A DNA stretch of 64,000 nt from contig JAVSML010020429.1 in NCBI GenBank assembly GCA_038503035.1, positions 244,511 to 308,510 on the forward strand, in the 5' to 3' direction. Origin of the DNA: Crocodylus rhombifer. Lineage: Eukaryota > Chordata > Crocodylia > Crocodylidae. Shown here piece by piece: positions 45,600 through 57,758 of this stretch (the first letter of the stretch is position 1; every line of letters begins with the position of its first letter). The notes beneath the pieces are model-generated. The model was given only the letters and a program-made list of their open reading frames with translations. It had not been told where the DNA came from and did not search any database. Position numbers and translations under genes: made by a program.

Positions 45600-45850
45600 G
45601 CAGCCGGCACGCGAGAATTCACAGAGAAAACCAAATCGGAGGCCACCACCTGGCTCCCTGCTCCAACTGCAGCAATTTTATGGATAAACGAGTCATAAAA
45701 CATTTTCTTCCAGGTTATTTAATTCATCAACTAGCTGGACAGCAAATATGTTAGGATGTTAATTTAACAGAATTACTCCCCTCTTCATAAGGTAAATGTT
45801 AGATGAAGATCATTAAGCAGGTTGGCAACCGCGTTGCCTTCCTCCTGCCA
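45600..45850. promoter_or_regulatory. Candidate conserved noncoding element
   Basis: Repeat-free AT-rich stretch with CCACCACCTGGC (E-box), TTTTATGGATAAACG, GTCATAAAACATTTTC (HOX/CDX-like), TTATTTAATTCATC and GATGTTAATTTAACAG words. Composition only; conservation untested. Confidence 0.22.
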
Positions 45851-47124
45851 AAGAAACCCGTGATGTGAACTAGCTGCTAAGAGGACTTGGCAAAGTTTAA
45901 GGGCTGGTCTTCTCCGAGAGGGAACTGCACAGTTGTACTGCCACAGTGAAGAGCCAAAAAAGTGTTAAAGCAATTTTTAACCCATAGATGAATCTTTCTT
46001 TCCATTTGGGGCCTTCAGCTTTTAATTAAAGCTTGAGATGTCTGCAGGAAGTGAGCTAGCACTCGATCCACAAAGGCTCCTTTCTCAGGGTTTTGTGTGC
46101 GTCAAGTCTGCAAGAGGAGAACTTTATTCGGGGATCTCATACAGCTCTGGGAACATCATCCAAAAATAAAGATCAGGTTTTTCCATAGGAAAGCCTAGCA
46201 CTAAGGGATGGGCCACATCCTTTGAAAGAAACCCCGCTCCTGCCGGGGCGTGACGTGGGAGCGCGACTCCCGTTGGAAAACAACACGCTGCGAATGTCAC
46301 AGACGTATTTTTGAAAATCTTTCAAATATTTAATTCCTTAATGCTGCTGTGGGGAGGAGGGATACCAAAGAGCAATCCAAGGACAAGAGAGTTAAGCAAC
46401 TGACCTTGCAATGTGATTTGCACAGGCAGACCCTTTTCAGGAGCCTCCATGAAGTCCATGGAGTCAGGATCCATGCAGGATCAGGGCCCTGGCTGTTTGG
46501 GGTGATCACTACCTACATCTGGAGCAAGAGGCGGTTTTAGCCAAGTGAAACTGGGAAGCACGCATCGTCAGGATACCTGCCTTTTTCCTCCCAATACTTC
46601 CCGAGTTCCCCAAGACTGCTCCAAGGGCAGGCATAATTAAAGACAATGGGGAAAACAGAAGGCACTTAAAAGTCTTTTGCTTTATTACCAGGCATGTGTA
46701 TTCCAAGGCCTGGCAAAAAAGTCTGTAGGAAAGTAAAATCCCATCCAAATTCCTTTCCTCTCTTTGGGGAGGGCAGGGAAAGAGATTTATGGCAGAAATT
46801 CAGGCCCTACCCCCTTGGGTGGGGGAGGCATAAGACTGAATTGTTAATGGCCTATATTAATGAATCCCTCACTGGAAAAAAGTTACGAAGCCAGGAAGCA
46901 AAATTGGCTCGTGCAGTATTTCATTTCTCAGCTTAGTGATGCACTGAGATCTGAATAGAGACAGGCAAGGGTAGGAAATCCTAGTGGGAAGGAAGTTGTA
47001 TGCTCTGCTATCCTCAGCCCACTCCACAGGACAGGAAAAAGGTTTCAAGCAGGATACCAATTTGCAACTCTTATCTTAATAAAGAGGGGCCGATGCCTGC
47101 CCCAGACTCAAGAAAAGGAAGAGT
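45851..47124. other. Unannotated stretch
   Basis: No recognised repeat or exon. Confidence 0.4.
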
Positions 47125-47215
47125 CTCGGGTTAAGACGCTAGCCTGGGAGGCAGCAGTCCACATCCAGCTCTGCCACAGGCCTTCTGTGCAACCTTTACC
47201 AACTCACATGATCTG
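47125..47215 (+). mobile_element. MIR SINE 5' half
   Basis: CGGGTTAAGACGCTAGCCTG, GGAGGCAGCAGTCC and CATCCAGCTCTGCCACAGGC follow the MIR pattern (GTTAAGAGC..., GACTGCCTGGGTTC, CCCGGCTCTGCCAC), then GTGCAACCTTTACCAACTCA equals the 'gtgaccttgggcaagtcac' core. Confidence 0.6.
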
Positions 47216-47308
47216 CTGTGGTGAAATGCTGGCCTTGTTGAAGGCAATATTTTCCTTGACTTCAGTTGAGCTGAATGTTACCCCTTGGATCTCACTCGTC
47301 TATTTGTT

Positions 47309-47432
47309 ATCATAGATTTATCATACAAAAGTAAGGCCGAGAGGGACCTCAAGAGATCGTCTAGTCCAACCAGGGATCGAACCTGCAACCTCGGAAGTAA
47401 ACCCGCAGCTTCCAAACACGATGAGCCTTTCT
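47309..47432 (-). mobile_element. tRNA-derived SINE with CR1-type tail
   Basis: On the minus strand there is an A-box-like AGGCTCATCG (plus 47419-47428), a perfect B-box GGTTCGATCCC (plus 47373-47383) set in a tRNA-like T-arm, and about 45 bp between the box starts, as in a real tRNA. This joins directly to a CR1 3' tail: TGGTTGGACTAGACGATCTC, TTGAGGTCCCTCTCGGCC, ending TATGATAAATCTATGAT. A tRNA-headed element with a CR1 terminus is what a CR1-mobilised SINE looks like. Only about 125 bp long. Confidence 0.65.
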
Positions 47433-47484
47433 TTGTATAAAAAATAGTTTGTGTGTATAATAACAGTTACAACAATGTTTCCTT

Positions 47485-47575
47485 GATCTGTCTTGTCTAT
47501 TCAAATATGAGCTCCAGGCAAGGAACTGTCTTTTATCACGTGTTTGTATAGCACCTCGAAGAAATGGGGATTAGG
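47485..47575 (+). mobile_element. L2/MIR-type 3' tail fragment
   Basis: CTTGTCTATTCAAATATGAG, CTCCAGGCAAGGAACTGTCT and GTGTTTGTATAGCACCTCG follow the 'ttgtctattt-agattgtaagctcc..gggcagggactgtctc...gtgtttgtacagcgcctag' pattern common in sauropsids. Confidence 0.55.
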
Positions 47576-48068
47576 AACAACAGGTTGGTCCCGCGAGCAG
47601 CTACCTCCGCTTGGTTCCTGTTTAACCATCACACACACAAGCCCACAGAAAATAATCAGAGCTAAGCAGAACGGGTTGCAGGCATAAGTGAAAACATAGG
47701 GGAATGGTACAATACCCAAGAAGTGTGTCGCGTGGGGCAAGATAAATGAAAGCACAATGCTGTTCTGCTCTCCTCTATGCATTTCTAGACCACCCTTTTC
47801 ACCCTGCATCTGAACACCTTCTGGGAGCACATTAAGTGACAGGACTAATTTTATGTATTTAGCCAATGCAAATCCATGAAGCCAAGCAATAGCCTCCTCA
47901 TTAACTGAGTTCATATTAATCCACTTCTTAGTTTGCAGAGGGGACGCTCCCCGGCGATGCATGGCATTGTTTGTATCTCTCCCCAAGTGCACGACGGGGT
48001 CGTCCTGCGGCGAAGGGCCTTGACCTGTCCCGAACCCGTTTAGCAGGGACCACTCTCACCGCGGTAAT
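47576..48068. other. Unannotated stretch
   Basis: A minus-strand frame of 163 codons (47501-47992) covers most of it. It has a hydrophobic stretch but starts within the L2-like tail and has no recognisable domain. Not called as a gene. Confidence 0.4.
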
Positions 48069-48930
48069 TCAAAACCAGCAGAAGAAACTTGTCTGTGACT
48101 TCCTGCGATTCCCATTCCTTGATCCAGAGGGCTTCTGCAAACTGGTCCTGGTCAGGGAGGCTGCTCCATCAAAGGCATCACGAAGAGTGGTAGGTGAGGT
48201 GCAGCACGAATGCTTTTGACCAACTTTCAGGTCATCATTGGACGATGGATGTGTGGGGGAGTGGTATTTGCAAGGATGGGAAGCCGGAGAAGGGGAGCTG
48301 AGAGGAGGTTTCCACTTATGATACACGCGGTTGTGTCCAGCTGAGTGTCGATGAGATGTGCAAGTGATGATCTTTGCCAGACGGATCCAAAATACTCTGC
48401 TGCCGAGTATGATATAGCAAGACCTGATGTCCAGAGTGTTGTGCCTGCAGCTCCCCACGTTGATCCAGCAAACTTGGCTAGCAAGTTGTTTCGTGATTTG
48501 ACCTTTGCTGCTGTTTTCTTTGGATGTTCCCAGAAAGCCAGGGCTTTGTCTAAAGACACTCCCAAGTACACTGGGGTCTCTGACCACCCATGTAGATGTT
48601 AATATCTTCTTTGGCGCTGGCATTGTGGGGATGGAAAACACTGGATACAGTTTTGGCAGCACTCGGCGTGAGCTGCCATGTGGTGCAGTCGTCTGCCAGC
48701 CTCGTCACATCTCCGTTCAGGGTCTGGTCCAGAGCACGGAAAGATGGAGCTTGAGCGGTGTCATCAGCACAGATGAACTTGCGGGATGTGGTTGTTGGTA
48801 GATCCTTGACGTACAAGTTAAACAGCGTTGGGGCCAGCACTGAGCCCAGTCTCCACCATGCGCGTGTCCCCTGCTCAAGGCGGGCTCTGAATCATCTGTT
48901 ATGGAGGAGTGTTTCAATGACTATAACAAC
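48069..48930 (-). pseudogene. Non-LTR retrotransposon reverse transcriptase, broken
   Basis: On the minus strand, frames in succession encode the reverse-transcriptase finger/palm region of a LINE that is not CR1. From the 5' side: a segment near 48900-48840 (ARLEQGTRAWWRLGS), then VLAPTLFNLYVKDLP, then the catalytic box FICADD (DD encoded by plus 48760-48765; the usual Y/F-ADD has become CADD), then LADDCTTWQLTPSAAKT. A frameshift follows, then YLGVSLDKALAFWEHPKKTA and WGAAGTTLWTSGLAISYSAA (thumb region), and another frameshift into the tail ending near 48069. No endonuclease or ORF1 is present. Stops and at least two frameshifts show it is dead. The order NLYVKDLP - ADD - WxLxPSAxKT - YLGVxLD is diagnostic of non-LTR reverse transcriptases. 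The clade cannot be fixed by eye (jockey/I/RTE-like candidates). Confidence 0.8.
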
Positions 48931-51900
48931 CCAGTTTGGAAGTAATGACTAATATCATGACTAATATCTGTAGCATGTAACATGGCTAATATCTGTAATG
49001 CAACTCATCAGCATTTGTCCTCAACAGCAATGTCCCTCGTGTCTAATGTAGCAGAGATGAAGCCAGTATAGCTCCCTTCTCCGCAGCCAACGTCTTCACG
49101 GCAGAGTGATTTATGCATCTCCGAGCTTTTACACCCTCTGGGTCCTAAACAGGCTGCTTTTTCCCTTTTCAACTCCACTTCAGGTGCACTGGGCCAGTGC
49201 TGGTTTTGTTGTTTCACATCTGAGCCCGCAACGGTGGAAACCTGCTTCCTGCATGCGGATATCGCTTTTGTGAAAGAGATAATAAAATGCATTCAGCGGT
49301 TCTTAAAACTCTCCTTGTGCAGAAAAGCATGCGGAGAAAATAGTTTTTCGAAGCTTTGAAGCTATATTCCAAAACATCTGTTCGTGTTTCAAGGAGTTTA
49401 TAGCTCTGTTCCCAAAGCTCAGTTGCAGTAGCTCAAAGCATCCTTCAGAGCTTTGCTTTAGTTATTTTCAAACATCTTCCTACAATCAAACGCACAGACC
49501 TGGGTCTAAATGAAACACGTAGTACTTCTTTGTCTTTTCAGATTTCCAGTGCTCAAAAAAAAAAAAAAAAAAAAAAATTCTAATTCTTCCCATAGAAGCT
49601 TATTATGATTTTCTTGGCAAGAAAAACATCTTGTTCCATGAGTCTCTTCGATATCAAGGTGTTGAAGCTCAGGAGGGATAGGAGAAATTGCTTTAGATCT
49701 GTCACTGAGAACAAGTGATGAATCATGAATATTAATCATCAATATGTTTGTCTTGGTAATTATACATAACGTGAGATATTTTTAAGCAGGAAAACAATGG
49801 GATTTCAGAGCCGCTTGAAGAGAGTTACTGTTCTGTCAAACGGTAGGAAATGTCAGGGGCCTGAAGCTTGGCTTCCCATTGGAGACAACATTAATAAATG
49901 TGAAGTCTGAACATATTTTTAGTGCAATTTGTTCATGACATGCTGCATAAACCAGCCCTGGGACAGGGGTGATCACAAAGAGCATCAAAACTCTGTCCCA
50001 TGGAGCAACTCTTGCCTCAAAAACCTGAGCAGTCAGGGAGACCAAAGGAGAGAACCAACTCCTCCATTTGCCAATAGCTCCTACAAAAAGAAATGAAAGT
50101 CACAGAACGAATAGAAGCATTTCTTCAAAACCCGAACAGTGCAGGCCGAGCATACGAAATCATTGGCGTGCAGCCATCCGGTGACTCCCACCCCAGCAAC
50201 GCGACCCGGGGAGGTCTGCATCCGCTCGGCGTCCAGTACGACCACCTGAATTCTGGCTACGTCACTTAATGCCGTCTGCCGTGGTGCGAGGCAGGAAATG
50301 CCCATCCAGGAAAGCGAAACAAGAATGCTTGCTTTCATCAGTCCAGGACTCGAGCGCCCAACGACATCCTGCAGACAGTCGGCAGTATTTTGCACTTCTT
50401 GCTACTCATTTGTCCGTTAACTCCCCTCTCCAGCCTAATTAGTGCAAAGGAAAACTGAGTCAGGTCATCAGACTCCACCCAGGGAGTCGCTAAGCCTCCC
50501 TGCAGACGTTTCTTCATACCGTTAGCTGATCTATCTCCTGGGCTCAGCTAAGCCCTGTAGACACTTGGCTGCTTTGGAGCATGCCCACCGCTGCTCTCCA
50601 TCCGGATGTGCAGGCCAGTCCACCCCGCCCCTTTGGATGTCTTCATTTGCTCTGAGCCCACTCCCATGGATTTGCAAGCTGTTAACAGCACTTCAGGCTT
50701 CAAAAATTGCTCCCAATCAGCTTGTGTGTGTTCCCGCGGGAGGAGTGCTAACTGAAGCCCTATTCCCAAGTTAAAGAACATCCCGCCAGATGTGTACCCC
50801 GATTCCAAGTAGCTCAGACTGGGCTGGAAGGGATGTCAAAGGCAGATTTCCTAATGGAAACTGCCTTGTCACTGGAGCTACCCCCTGTGCCGAATATCCA
50901 TAGGACCAGCGTAGACAGAATTAGGGCCCCTGCAGCAAACAGCAGACGTCTTTAACGAGAATCGCGTCCAGTCGGTTCGTTTCATTCAACATTTACTTGG
51001 CAGATTGCTGGGCCTCCTCGCTGGCTCAGTTCAAAGGAGAATGAGCCTGTTTTCTCTTCGGTCGTCTAGAAACGCTAGTCAGCATCACACTGTATCCGAG
51101 CTGCCATTTTCTTTAGTGACAGAGCTAGACGGCAGGGTTGCGATGCTTCACACTAGCTTTCATGAAAACATTTCTGTATAAGCCAGGAAAGCAAACATGC
51201 CTTTACTTCATCCCACTGCACCAGGAATTAAATCAAATTGCTTCCCCCTTGGCCATCTTCAAAGAGCACCCCCAAGGCTTCCCATGCTCTCTCCTACCTG
51301 GGTCCCAAAGATCCAGTCCCAGAAGGAACTAACAATTGCATATCCGCACGTGTCTCGGCTACACCGGCGACAGGAAGGTCCCACGGGAACGCATGGTTGT
51401 GTTTGCGGGTGGGTGTTCAGCAGCCAGCCGTGCATGCCGTGTCGCGTGTCACATCGCAGACATGTTCTCCGATAGCTCCTACGTCTCTGTGTAGAAGTGT
51501 CTGCTGTGCGCATCGCTCTGTATCCAGCCAAAGAAATGCAGGTTCAAGTCTCACTGGCGATAAGCCGTTTGATTCCTGTCCAACCCAAGGGCTCTAGGAT
51601 CCTGGTCACCCCAAATCTAGCAAAGCTATCATTCCTCTTCTCTGTGAAATCAGCACCTAGGTTTCCAGAAGACCTCCTCCACTTAGTGCCGTCTCCTACT
51701 GACCATGAGAAGATGTGGTCACTTCTCTTTCAACGTTGTGAGCTGGTGGGTTTTTCTCCCTGGCTCCCCTTTCACTATGCCTTGAGGACGGCAAGTCCAC
51801 CACGAGCAAAAGGACAAAACCCTCCTCTACAGCATTTGTTTGGTAATCGCAGGGCAGGTGCGATGAGTCTGGGGAGGTCATGCGGCATTCGTCATATGCA

Positions 51901-52164
51901 GAGACATTATCTTGAAGTGGGGAAGAAAGCCAAGCTATTCACAATAACCAATACCAGTCTAAGTTTGGCCAACTGGAGAAGCCCACTGCATTGTTTTGAC
52001 CCAAACCAGATCTTTCTTTGTCCTAGAGCTGTTTTACATGACAGAGCAAGCTGCCTAAGAAAGACAGCATTCACCAATTCTGCTTGGTTACTGCCATCCT
52101 TTTTAATGGATCTGGAAGAGCAGAAGAAAGCCTACAGCAACAGACACTTTTCCTGAACATCGCA
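48931..52164. other. Unannotated stretch
   Basis: No named repeat or exon, apart from an A23 run at 49555-49577. A 219-codon plus frame (51497-52156) has no recognisable domain; its length is at the upper edge of chance. 50822-50850 (GGGCTGGAAGGGATGTC) is a CR1-like scrap too short to call. Confidence 0.4.
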
Positions 52165-52500
52165 GCTTCACAGATCACACCACCAGAAGGGACCATTAGA
52201 TAACCTAGTCTGGCCATGCACATTACTCAGGCAAGCACATTTTCCCCATTCCCCCTTGCCAAGCCCCATAAGCTGGTTTCAGCTAATGCGTACCTTCCAG
52301 AAAGGCATCCAGTCTCATTGGAAGATGATGGCAAGAAGTAGAAACTCCTCCCTGGGAAGTTTGCTCCAATGTATAAATCACCTTTTTCCCCTGTCTTCCA
52401 TTTGAATCTAACTTGCTTTAACGACTTGCCATTTGTTGCAGCTCTGCCTTTCTCTATTAGTTGAAGAGCTCGTTAGGACCCGATATCCTGTCATGCTGAT
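52165..52500 (-). mobile_element. CR1-group LINE 3' end
   Basis: The plus strand reads TCACAGATCACACCACCAGA, AGGGACCATTAGATAACCTA, AAAGGCATCCAGTCTCATTG, CTCCTCCCTGGGAAGTTTGC, TCCAATGTATAAATCACC, then a TTTGAATCTAACTTGCTTTA part. This is the complement of a CR1-type tail of the subfamily common in turtles (agaagggaccattgtgatcatctagtctg...ccaatggttaattacc). It is older and distinct from the copies at 19.9 and 42.9 kb. Confidence 0.7.
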
Positions 52501-55500
52501 ATGCACAACACAGCAAAGCCCACCTCAGCATCTTGGCAAGTGATTTTTCCCAGCTAGGGTAAATCAGCACAGTTCCCATGACTGGAAGGGAGCTATTATA
52601 ATTTACAACAATGGAGAATCTGATGCCAGTGCCTTCAGAAGAGATTTAGCGTTTGCATTAAGGAAAGAATATGAATTAAATTTAAATTACTCCAAAACCC
52701 AAAGCGACTGCTTCTTTCTCAACTGGAGAAGAACAGCAATTTCTTCCAGCCTCTGTTTGCATTACTGAAGCAAAGGCTGTTTCTCACTCCTACTTTTGCC
52801 TGTGTTCAAAGTTACAACTGCTCCTTGCTCATGCATGCAGCTATAATGCCAATAACTGAACAACAATGACAAAGCAAAGCAAATACCCAACCAGTCAAGG
52901 CAGTAAAAGAATTGGGTCCTTAGGAATTCACTCCATTTGTTGCTTCAGTCCCCCGCTAGCTTCAGGTGCTTACAAGTGACAAGAAACATGCCATCCTCAG
53001 CTGCTCCTAGCTTTAAAGTCGTATTCAAACAGTTACCACAACTCCTATCGCTTTGTAATTCATTCTCTGATTCCTACCCATCAGCTGGCACCGGGAGCAG
53101 TTTCACGGACAACTTTGCTCCCACTTCGTGCATCCTCACCTTCCCCGCTCATCGCTTTGGGAATAAAAACACACGGGAGAGATGCTTCGCTTTTACACCA
53201 CAAATGTGGGTGCCTTTTGCAGGCCTTGCATTCAGTTGGTCAAACGAGTACTTGAGCCCCCCTGCCGCGCTGATGTGGGCACCCTGTGAAAGCGTGAGGT
53301 TGACTAGATTGGACTCAGTGAAATGCTAAGTGAGCCGTCATTGCCAACGCAACAGCAGACACAAATGGGAGAACTCACGCCAGCTTGTGTGCGGGGGGTA
53401 GGGGATGGGGCTAGAAAATCATGGAAACTTCCGAGTTGAAAGTTATTTCACAGCTCAACACAAGCAACGACCCGGTCAATGCCAGGGAGCACCGTTCGAG
53501 TTGCGCCGGTTCGTGCACGGTCCAGAAATAACCTTGAGAAGCAACGGGGACTCCTGCCCCTCAGTACCCCAGCAGAAATGGCTATGAACTGACTATGAAT
53601 CTGGCCTCACTTAGGCCATGTCTCTAGTTTTGTATTAATTCCCTTCTTTTCATTTCTGGTGCAATTTGCCACGTGGTGGAAGTATGCAGAGATGCCGGAG
53701 GGAGGCAGGCAGGGCAAAAATGACCTTTCACCAACCCAACACATGGGCTGATGACAGTGCTCTCCAGGAGGTAGACATCAGCTAGTGACCTTCCCTCTTC
53801 AGAAGCCTTTGTCTTCTTCTCGGCTCTTTCTGTCCAAGAAAGTCCCCCCAAAGCTTTCTACCCATGGACACCAAAGTTGATCTGACAACCCCCAAGCCAC
53901 AGCCCCCTCGCCCAGCACGTCGAGGAAGGCAAGCTGCTGAAACATTTTTCACATCAGCCAGGACTCCTGCCTGATCACTCGAACAGTTTTCCTTTGCTTC
54001 ACTAGCCTAATTGAAAATGAACAGTACTCTCCATTCCCAGCATAGGAACACACGGCTCCTGCAACGTCTCTTGCAAATGCCTCGCGGGCAATTGTAACGT
54101 ACACGACAGGCACTACATGTGCAACGGATGCCATTGCAATTATGGCATCTTGCATTCACGGCAAAGGGATGCTGTCAGCTTCAAAATAATAATAATAATA
54201 ATAATAATAACAATAAAAACCCTACCTTGTAAATACGGTATTTTGCAAACCAATTTCCTTTCCTTCAGTACTAATAGCACAGCTAAGAGGATTTTGATCA
54301 TCTTTAATGAATAGGGAATAATAGCCATGTGACAGACTTGCCTCCAGTAGCAGGGGACTGGATTTGACGCCCTTCTCATCCTATGTTTGTAGTTTAACAT
54401 CCCTCAAGGGTTTTCTTCGGCTGGGATACAGCAGCAGAAGGCCCAAATGTCTGCCCTCAAAATTGGGAGACAAGGGGTACACCTTGACACTGAACCTGCA
54501 AAGCCTAATCAAGGGGGCTTGCCCTCTTGCTGCTCTGCTCCCTTTTAGCAGCAAGGCAATTTGGAAAAACCTTATTCTGCATTTTAATGGGAAATGGGGA
54601 AAAATCCAGAGGCGTGGGATATTTTCTCCCAGCCTCCTCCTCACCAAGAGAATCTGAGCCCCAGAGAGAGTCTCTTCAAAGCGCTGAGGGAATGCATGAG
54701 CCTCCTTCAGAGGCAGCTCTCCCCCTGGGTCCTGCGGTGCCAGTCAAGGCTCATCATCTCCAAATGCAAGATGGGACAAGGCAGGGAGTCGATGTTACCT
54801 TTCATGTTTCTTCTATGCATCTCTTTCAATATGAGCAATGAAAAATCAGTGAGGACCATTTCCAGTGCTGCAGTGTTTGGGCTTCAGGGGCTGGTTTATT
54901 TGTTCATTATTTATAGTGAATTTTAGCACTGATAATAATGGGGAAACCCTAGCGGTGGCAGGTTTTGCAAAACCTTTGTGGTCCAAAATCTAACCCATGG
55001 ATATGCTGGTGGGGAGAGTGTCCAGTCACACACAGTCCCTATGCTATCTGCCATGCAACACAGAGGAAGCAAAGGAAAGGAAAGATAAATATTGCAGTGC
55101 AGTGACAGTCAAGGTATTCACACGGCCCACTGCAATGGAAATGAAAATCCAAAGCACCATCTCCTTTTGAATTTCCAAGACTGTGAAACACTTTCTGATG
55201 TTTTAACTGGTTTGGTTTTGTTTCACTTGTTTTTTTGTGCTGACCTGGTTGCATTTCAATGGGATTTTTGTGCTGAGTCTTCGAATCATGCAAGAGTTAA
55301 AGGAACGATGAACCATTACCAAGGTTGTTTTACAGAGCAAACCAACAGAGAGGCATTTCTTTTGTTAATATAGTCATTAAATGAAACAGATGTCAAAAGC
55401 TAGCTTTTATACCATCAGAAATCTTATCCTGGGGAAAAAAAAAAGCACTTTGAAAGTTGCAATCACTCCGACTGTGCTGAAACAGAGCAACACTTGCACA

Positions 55501-57745
55501 AAAAGAGCTATTTGGGCTCCCTCTGCCCCATGCAGATGAAACCACCTACACGTTTCCTAAAATATTAGGAGGATCCAGCCGCTAAATGTACTGACAAAAG
55601 ATGAACTTACTTACCCTAAATAACATAGTACCCTTATGCTGAACCCAGAGAAAAGGACCTGACCTTCCAGGTAGCTCAACCCCCACCACCTCTTCAATTC
55701 CCAACAAAGTTGATCGCCGATGATGCTCTAGGAGGTCCATCTTGCACAGACAAGTTTTTTAATTCCAAAGCTCGCTTGAAATGTTCCCATAATGGACAAG
55801 TCCCTTGATGATGCGTGTTTTATTCAAGAATGAAATGCAGGGTTGAACTGGCTGGTACGACCTCAGCATAAGTTGTCTTTAAGCCAATGTGACAGTCAGG
55901 ACTAACGGCTCAATCAGACTCCCCATCAATAGGAATTTTACCTACAGCGCCTGCAGCGGACATGGAAAAGCGCGTCCAGGTTTGCACGGCATTTCATATT
56001 AGCTGTGGAAGCCCTAATGAAGGTCAGTGCAAGAGCGCTGGGTTTGCCTAAGCATCTGTGTGCAGCACTTGACGGTTAAGCCAGGAAGCCACTCCACGCA
56101 AAGGTGCAAGACGTGGAAGCCCAAGGCTGGCAGCTGGAAATGGGGGAAACCTTGGCCCCTGCTCCGGCCAGTCTGCCTCTCCTCCTCCACCATCGCCCAC
56201 CCCTGCATTGGGCTGCATCTGTGTAGCTGGCCAGAGAAGGCCCCAAATTCAGACACGAGTTTGCAGGGAAGCCCATCAGTCCTGCACTGCCCATTTTACC
56301 AAGTCTCCTCTTAGCTTCAGGCTCTCCTAAAGCAGCCTCCTTCCCTTTCCAAGGCTGTTGAGGGAACCCTGTCCAAATTGAACAACACACAGCCGGCAAA
56401 GAGACGGCTGGTCAAGGTGAATGGCAAGTCAGGACAGCCTAATGCATCCCTGAGCAAAGAACTGGCAGGCCTGAGATCTTGCTCACCTCCATGATGAATT
56501 GCTATAGTCCAACTGTGACTTTCACCTGAATCGTCTTCTCTGTTCTTAACCCTAACCTTCGCTGTCTGCCATGGACATTATGAATTGTTCCCATGTAGTT
56601 TTTGCTGAGGCCGGCTTCTTCTATTGATAAATGTTGATAAAATAGTCTGGTATTATCAATTCCTCTCAAAGGGGCAGGCATACGATGTCAGGGGCTGGAA
56701 GAGGAAGTGGCTCTATCACACTCACACCCAGTACCAATTTGTCAGCCATTGGTACCTTAAGTAGTGAGGCTCAATATAAAGCATGAGCTCCTCTGCAACA
56801 GAGAAAGCAAAGGAAGGTTTACTTAGTGCTGCTGCAGTCATTTCTCAATTTACTTCCCGCTGTGAGCTGCTGCTTGCTTCCTTCCAAGAGACTGCTCCTA
56901 TGTGTGAATCCCCAAATCAGTCAGGATGCATTCCTATAAACCAGGATACTCTAGGTGCCTTCTGGAAGCCATGTCCTAGGAACCTTAATTAGCACATGCA
57001 TTCCTCCTGAACTTCAAAAGACAGCAAGGGAGGACCTGGGAAGTTTACTTCAACTGCTATTTGCATGTGACTATCACTGCCACGGAAGGATGGGAAATGG
57101 GCGGTCTGACCGGAAAGTACTAGGTGAGTTTCTGGAAGACAGGATTACCAGTATTTAGAGAGAAACCAAGAGAAAAAAAATGCAACGAAGGTGTGAAGAA
57201 ATCCCTCCCTCTCTTCCCTGCCTTGGGACATCCACACACCACTCCTCTTTCACACTGTGTGCTATTAGGTTTCAACCTGGTCACCTAGATGACTGGGCTG
57301 TACAAATTCCTGAGGGGTGGGGAGCTGCCTCTTTCTCTTTTCTGGCAGCAGGCATTTTTTTGGGAAACAGCACACAAGCAGAGACTTCAGGCTGCTGTCT
57401 GCATGAATCAGTGACTATGCTTGAAGACTAGCTAGAAAGTTAGAAATACGTAATTTCAGACGTGTATTAAAAAGGCCACCGAGCCCAGGTTTGTTAGATT
57501 CAACTCGTTCTGGTTTGCTCAAGGTTTTTCCTATCTCCTATTGTTTTAAGCCCTCTGTCCCATTCTCTCCCCCGACCAATGAAAGTTTACCTGGTTACAA
57601 GGTGCCTGGTTGAGAATTCTTTAGGGGAGAGACAGGCTTTTTTGCTCCCTTGGCTTGGCTGGCTAAGGTGGGTTTAGTTATATACTTTCCTCTGGGACAG
57701 GAAGCTATCTTTGGAGGCTTCTGTCTATAAAAACCACCCAAAATA
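52501..57745. other. Unannotated stretch
   Basis: No exon or named repeat. An (AAT)8-like microsatellite lies at 54184-54210. 53004-53329 carries a 130-codon plus frame with no recognisable domain. Confidence 0.4.
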
Positions 57746-57758
57746 TTACCAGGGGGCA
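57746..57758 (+). promoter_or_regulatory. Weak CTCF-like motif
   Basis: TTACCAGGGGGCA matches CCASYAGRKGGCR at 11 of 13 positions, with both mismatches at the first two bases. A weaker candidate than 30684 and 28138. Confidence 0.22.

Noticed and set aside
47370..47430. tRNA gene on the minus strand
   Set aside because: Good A and B boxes, but the 3' side runs straight into a CR1 tail instead of an acceptor stem and terminator.
49300..49577. Processed pseudogene upstream of the A23 run
   Set aside because: No coding similarity is recognisable upstream and no target-site duplication is seen. The A-run alone is not enough.
51497..52156. 219-codon plus-strand frame as a gene
   Set aside because: No recognisable domain, signal or membrane segment. 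Length is at the upper edge of chance for 64 kb read in six frames.
53470..53530. tRNA-like B-box at GGTTCGTGCAC
   Set aside because: Last four bases do not fit GGTTCGANTCC, and there is no T-arm or A-box at the right distance.
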